A stretch of DNA of 7,621 bases from CAYJAD01 sp964370305 (GTDB lineage Bacteria; Desulfobacterota; Desulfovibrionia; Desulfovibrionales; Desulfovibrionaceae). Positions 5,666 to 7,621 of the stretch are shown here, piece by piece. A model generated the notes under the pieces. The model was not told where the DNA came from. It saw only the letters and a program-made list of their open reading frames with translations, and did not search any database. A program made the translations under genes and the position numbers. How positions within the stretch are numbered: the first letter of the stretch is position 1; the number at the start of each line of letters is the position of its first letter. The stretch covers positions 1-7,621 of the forward strand of contig CAYJIU010000095.1 of assembly GCA_964370305.1 (NCBI GenBank). Reading direction: 5' to 3'.

Positions 5666-5699
5666 ATATTTGCCTTTTTATCTTATAATTTCAATGATA

Positions 5700-6863
5700 T
5701 CATATTTTGGTAAGTTCTGCTATTTTATTGGCCGCTTCCGACATAGATTGAGCACTAATAAGATTGATTCCACTATTATCAAGAATTTCACGTGCTTTAT
5801 CTACATTTGTTCCTTCCATGCGTACAACCAGCGGAATTTTTAAATCCATTTCCTTGGCCGCTTGCACAACACCTTCAGCCACAATATCACAACGCAAAAT
5901 GCCGCCAAATATATTGATTAAAATACCGCGGACATTGGGGTCAGAGAGCATAACTTCAAAGCCTTTTTTAACCATTTCCACATTGGCTCCACCGCCAGCA
6001 TCGAGGAAGTTGGCAGGCTCTGCTCCAGCATTTTTAATGGCATCCATGGTGGCCATGGCAAGGCCGGCACCATTGACCATGGTGCCCACATAACCACCAA
6101 GGCGCACATAATTTACACCAAGTTGTGCAGCTTTACGCTCAAGCGGGTCGCACTCATCAGGGTCTTCAAGCTCTGCGATATCAGGGTGACGCTTTAAGGC
6201 ACTTTCGTCAAAATTCATCTTGGCATCAAGGGCCAGTATTTCGCCGTCAGAGTTGACAGCAAGGGGGTTAATTTCCACTTGAGTAGCATCATTTTCTACA
6301 CATAGAGTGACTAAATTTTTTATGATATTAACGCCTTGTGTTACTTGTTGGGGGGTCAAACCACAACCAAAAAGTAAGTCACGCGCTTGATAGGGCCAAA
6401 CATTATGATTACCGTCCAAGCGGCTTGTAAAAATACGCTCGGGGTGCTTTTCGGCCACTTCCTCAATATCCATACCGCCGTCAGGTGAAGCCATAATGGT
6501 TAAACACTCAGCACCTCTATCAAGCACCACAGCTAAATAAAGCTCACGCTCAATATTTGTGCCCTGTTCTATCCATATCTTATTAACTTTTTGTCCTTCG
6601 GGGCCAGTTTGGTGGGTGACAAGTTGCATTCCTAGGATGGTATTGGCAGCTTCTTCAATTTCTTCAGTATTTTTGCATACTTTAACACCACCACCCTTGC
6701 CACGTCCGCCGGCATGAATTTGTGCTTTGACTACCCAAATGGGGCCAGGCAGATTGTCTGCAACGTTTAGAGCTTCGTCCAATGAGTGTGCAACGCCACC
6801 TTGTGGTACTGGCACACCATAGGATGCCAAAAGCTCTTTAGCTTGATATTCATGAATATTCAT
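5700..6863 (-). CDS. sucC: Succinyl-CoA synthetase (ADP-forming) beta subunit
   Basis: Nucleotide-binding beta subunit of succinyl-CoA synthetase, the partner of SucD. The 387 residues are almost the same length as the E. coli protein. MNIHEYQAKELLASYGVPVP opens the ATP-grasp domain, with VVKAQIHAGGRGKGGG (44-59) as the glycine-rich nucleotide segment. E197 and N199 in VEINPL, with D213, should bind Mg. The C-terminal CoA-ligase domain (about 250-387) has VNGAGLAMATMD (263-274), NFLDAGGGA (285-293) and INIFGGILRCD (316-326). AAAGGG lies about 6 nt before the ATG. Nucleotide preference (ATP or GTP) cannot be read with confidence. It is the first gene of a sucC-sucD operon with its own promoter, separated from korC by a terminator. 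Confidence 0.97.
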   Translation of the reverse strand: MNIHEYQAKELLASYGVPVPQGGVAHSLDEALNVADNLPGPIWVVKAQIHAGGRGKGGGVKVCKNTEEIEEAANTILGMQLVTHQTGPEGQKVNKIWIEQGTNIERELYLAVVLDRGAECLTIMASPDGGMDIEEVAEKHPERIFTSRLDGNHNVWPYQARDLLFGCGLTPQQVTQGVNIIKNLVTLCVENDATQVEINPLAVNSDGEILALDAKMNFDESALKRHPDIAELEDPDECDPLERKAAQLGVNYVRLGGYVGTMVNGAGLAMATMDAIKNAGAEPANFLDAGGGANVEMVKKGFEVMLSDPNVRGILINIFGGILRCDIVAEGVVQAAKEMDLKIPLVVRMEGTNVDKAREILDNSGINLISAQSMSEAANKIAELTKI

Positions 6864-6903
6864 AAGTTACCCTTTAAAAATTCGAGGTTAATTTTATAAA
6901 ATC

Positions 6904-6932
6904 ATTCTAACTTTAAATAGCAGGAGTTGCAA
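6904..6932 (-). promoter_or_regulatory. Probable sigma70-type promoter of sucC-sucD
   Basis: On the minus strand TTGCAA (6932-6927) and TAGAAT (6909-6904) are exactly 17 nt apart: four and five matches to the -35 and -10 consensus. They sit about 41 nt before the sucC ATG and downstream of the korC terminator, which is where an independent promoter would be expected. Confidence 0.55.
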
Positions 6933-6937
6933 GTGCG

Positions 6938-6947
6938 CGCTTAAGCG
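6938..6947. promoter_or_regulatory. Palindrome CGCTTAAGCG next to the sucC -35
   Basis: A perfect 10-bp palindrome 5 nt upstream of the putative -35. The position fits an activator or repressor site. No regulator is recognised for this motif. Confidence 0.3.
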
Positions 6948-6968
6948 TGATGCTGCAAAAATATATGA

Positions 6969-7015
6969 AAAAAATTAAGGGATGGAAAAACCTTTAATGT
7001 GGTTTTTCCATCCCT
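6969..7015 (-). terminator. Intrinsic terminator after korC
   Basis: GGGATGGAAAAACC (6979-6992) pairs perfectly with GGTTTTTCCATCCC (7001-7014) across an 8-nt loop, and A6978/T7015 can add a pair. On the minus strand the stem is followed by TTAA and then eight T residues. It begins 21 nt after the korC stop and should separate the kor transcript from sucC-sucD. Confidence 0.85.
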
Positions 7016-7036
7016 ATAAATTATTTTGCAATAAAC

Positions 7037-7582
7037 TTAATCCACCAATGGAGTGGCTAGGTCTATACCTAGATGTAGGGCTTTTAAGTTGTTTTCGTAA
7101 AATGATTCAGGGAAGCGGTATCTAAGCACCTGTTCTGCTGATTTTACCGAAATAACCTTAGTTAATGTAATAAGTGCTCCAAGCACGACCACGTTAAAGG
7201 CTTGGGCCTTGCCTAATGTATCCATAACAGCTTGATACATGGGGAGTGGTTTGCGTATGGCGTCTATTTTTGGGTCAACAAATACGAGGTCAGAATCATA
7301 TAAACACATACCGCCTGGGCGGATGAGGGGCAGATATTTATTCATGGCCTCATTGGTTAAGGCTACAAGATAGTTGGGGTCTGCCACCTTGGGATAATAT
7401 ATGGGGCCGTCAGAAATAATAACATCTGAGCGAGTGGCACCACCACGGGCCTCTGGCCCGTAGGATTGTGACTGCAAAGCGTTATGACCTTCGTAGGTGG
7501 ATGCAGCATCGGCTAACAATATAGCCATAGAGATAACACCTTGCCCACCGGAACCGGATAGAAGATAGCGTTGTTTATCCAT
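7037..7582 (-). CDS. korC: 2-oxoacid:ferredoxin oxidoreductase gamma subunit, probably 2-oxoglutarate-specific
   Basis: Gamma subunit of an oxygen-sensitive, ferredoxin-dependent 2-oxoacid oxidoreductase, probably KOR/OOR: 2-oxoglutarate + CoA + oxidised ferredoxin to succinyl-CoA + CO2 + reduced ferredoxin, reversible. The 181 residues match the family. LLSGSGGQGVISMAILLADA (7-26) is the usual opening, and QSYGPEARGGATRSDVIISD (39-58) is the diagnostic central motif. The gamma domain helps form the CoA site; the thiamine pyrophosphate is bound by the alpha/beta subunits. AAGGAG stands 6 nt before the ATG and includes the stop codon region of the gene upstream, so the two are tightly coupled. 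Paralogues for pyruvate or branched-chain oxoacids look similar. The 2-oxoglutarate assignment rests on the neighbouring sucC-sucD. Confidence 0.9.
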   Translation of the reverse strand: MDKQRYLLSGSGGQGVISMAILLADAASTYEGHNALQSQSYGPEARGGATRSDVIISDGPIYYPKVADPNYLVALTNEAMNKYLPLIRPGGMCLYDSDLVFVDPKIDAIRKPLPMYQAVMDTLGKAQAFNVVVLGALITLTKVISVKSAEQVLRYRFPESFYENNLKALHLGIDLATPLVD

Positions 7583-7585
7583 GAC

Positions 7586-7621
7586 TTACTCCTTAACCTT
7601 GGCTATGATTTTTGCGTATTC
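7586..7621 (-). CDS. 3' end of upstream gene, probably KOR beta subunit (partial)
   Basis: From the window edge one frame is open for 11 codons (EYAKIIAKVKE) and ends in TAA at 7588-7586, 3 nt before the korC ATG. The fragment is too short to identify by itself. The overlap of its stop with the korC ribosome binding site, and the usual alpha-beta-gamma order of these operons, make the beta subunit (korB) the likely identity. Confidence 0.5.
   Translation of the reverse strand, partial: EYAKIIAKVKE

Noticed and set aside
4737..6093. Plus-strand open frames opposite sucD and sucC (for example 4737-5078, 5265-5576, 5764-6093)
   Set aside because: They are antisense shadows of well-supported genes, with low-complexity composition and no family resemblance.

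Overview
The window looks like chromosomal DNA from an anaerobic, Gram-negative, AT-leaning bacterium. A Desulfobacterota (Desulfovibrio-like, former Deltaproteobacteria) host is my best guess. The reasons are a ferredoxin-dependent 2-oxoacid oxidoreductase gamma subunit next to succinyl-CoA synthetase, a DUF1844 protein beside argC, and an exported beta-carbonic anhydrase. The taxonomic call is inference; every protein gene belongs to a recognisable family.

Left edge (1-175): no gene. It holds two diverged, inverted copies of a GTCATTG...GCAATCC interspersed repeat; the left copy is cut by the window edge. Next comes an FCD-type GntR regulator on the minus strand (176-832). It is divergent from a PLP-dependent class V aminotransferase of the serine/alanine-glyoxylate type (1191-2363, plus). 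The 358-bp gap between them carries a strong sigma70-like promoter for the aminotransferase and three copies of an ATTGTAT motif. One copy lies in that promoter's spacer and one forms a TGTATACA palindrome in front of gntR, which suggests that the regulator controls both genes.

Middle (2425-4518, plus): a DUF1844 protein, argC (arginine biosynthesis) and a beta-carbonic anhydrase with a signal peptide. The argC and carbonic anhydrase genes are 15 nt apart and probably co-transcribed.

Convergent junction (4519-4789): the most unusual part of the window. Two identical 23-bp terminator hairpins flank a 152-nt, hairpin-rich segment. The left copy keeps only the A-tract and the right copy keeps only the T-tract, as if one bidirectional terminator had been split and its core duplicated by an insertion. 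Both converging transcripts should therefore run through the insert.

Right half (minus strand): the last codons of a probable KOR beta subunit, then korC, a strong terminator, a separate promoter, and sucC-sucD. KOR interconverts 2-oxoglutarate and succinyl-CoA with ferredoxin, and SucCD interconverts succinyl-CoA and succinate with ATP/ADP. Together they form one ferredoxin-linked segment of the TCA cycle, which may run in either direction.
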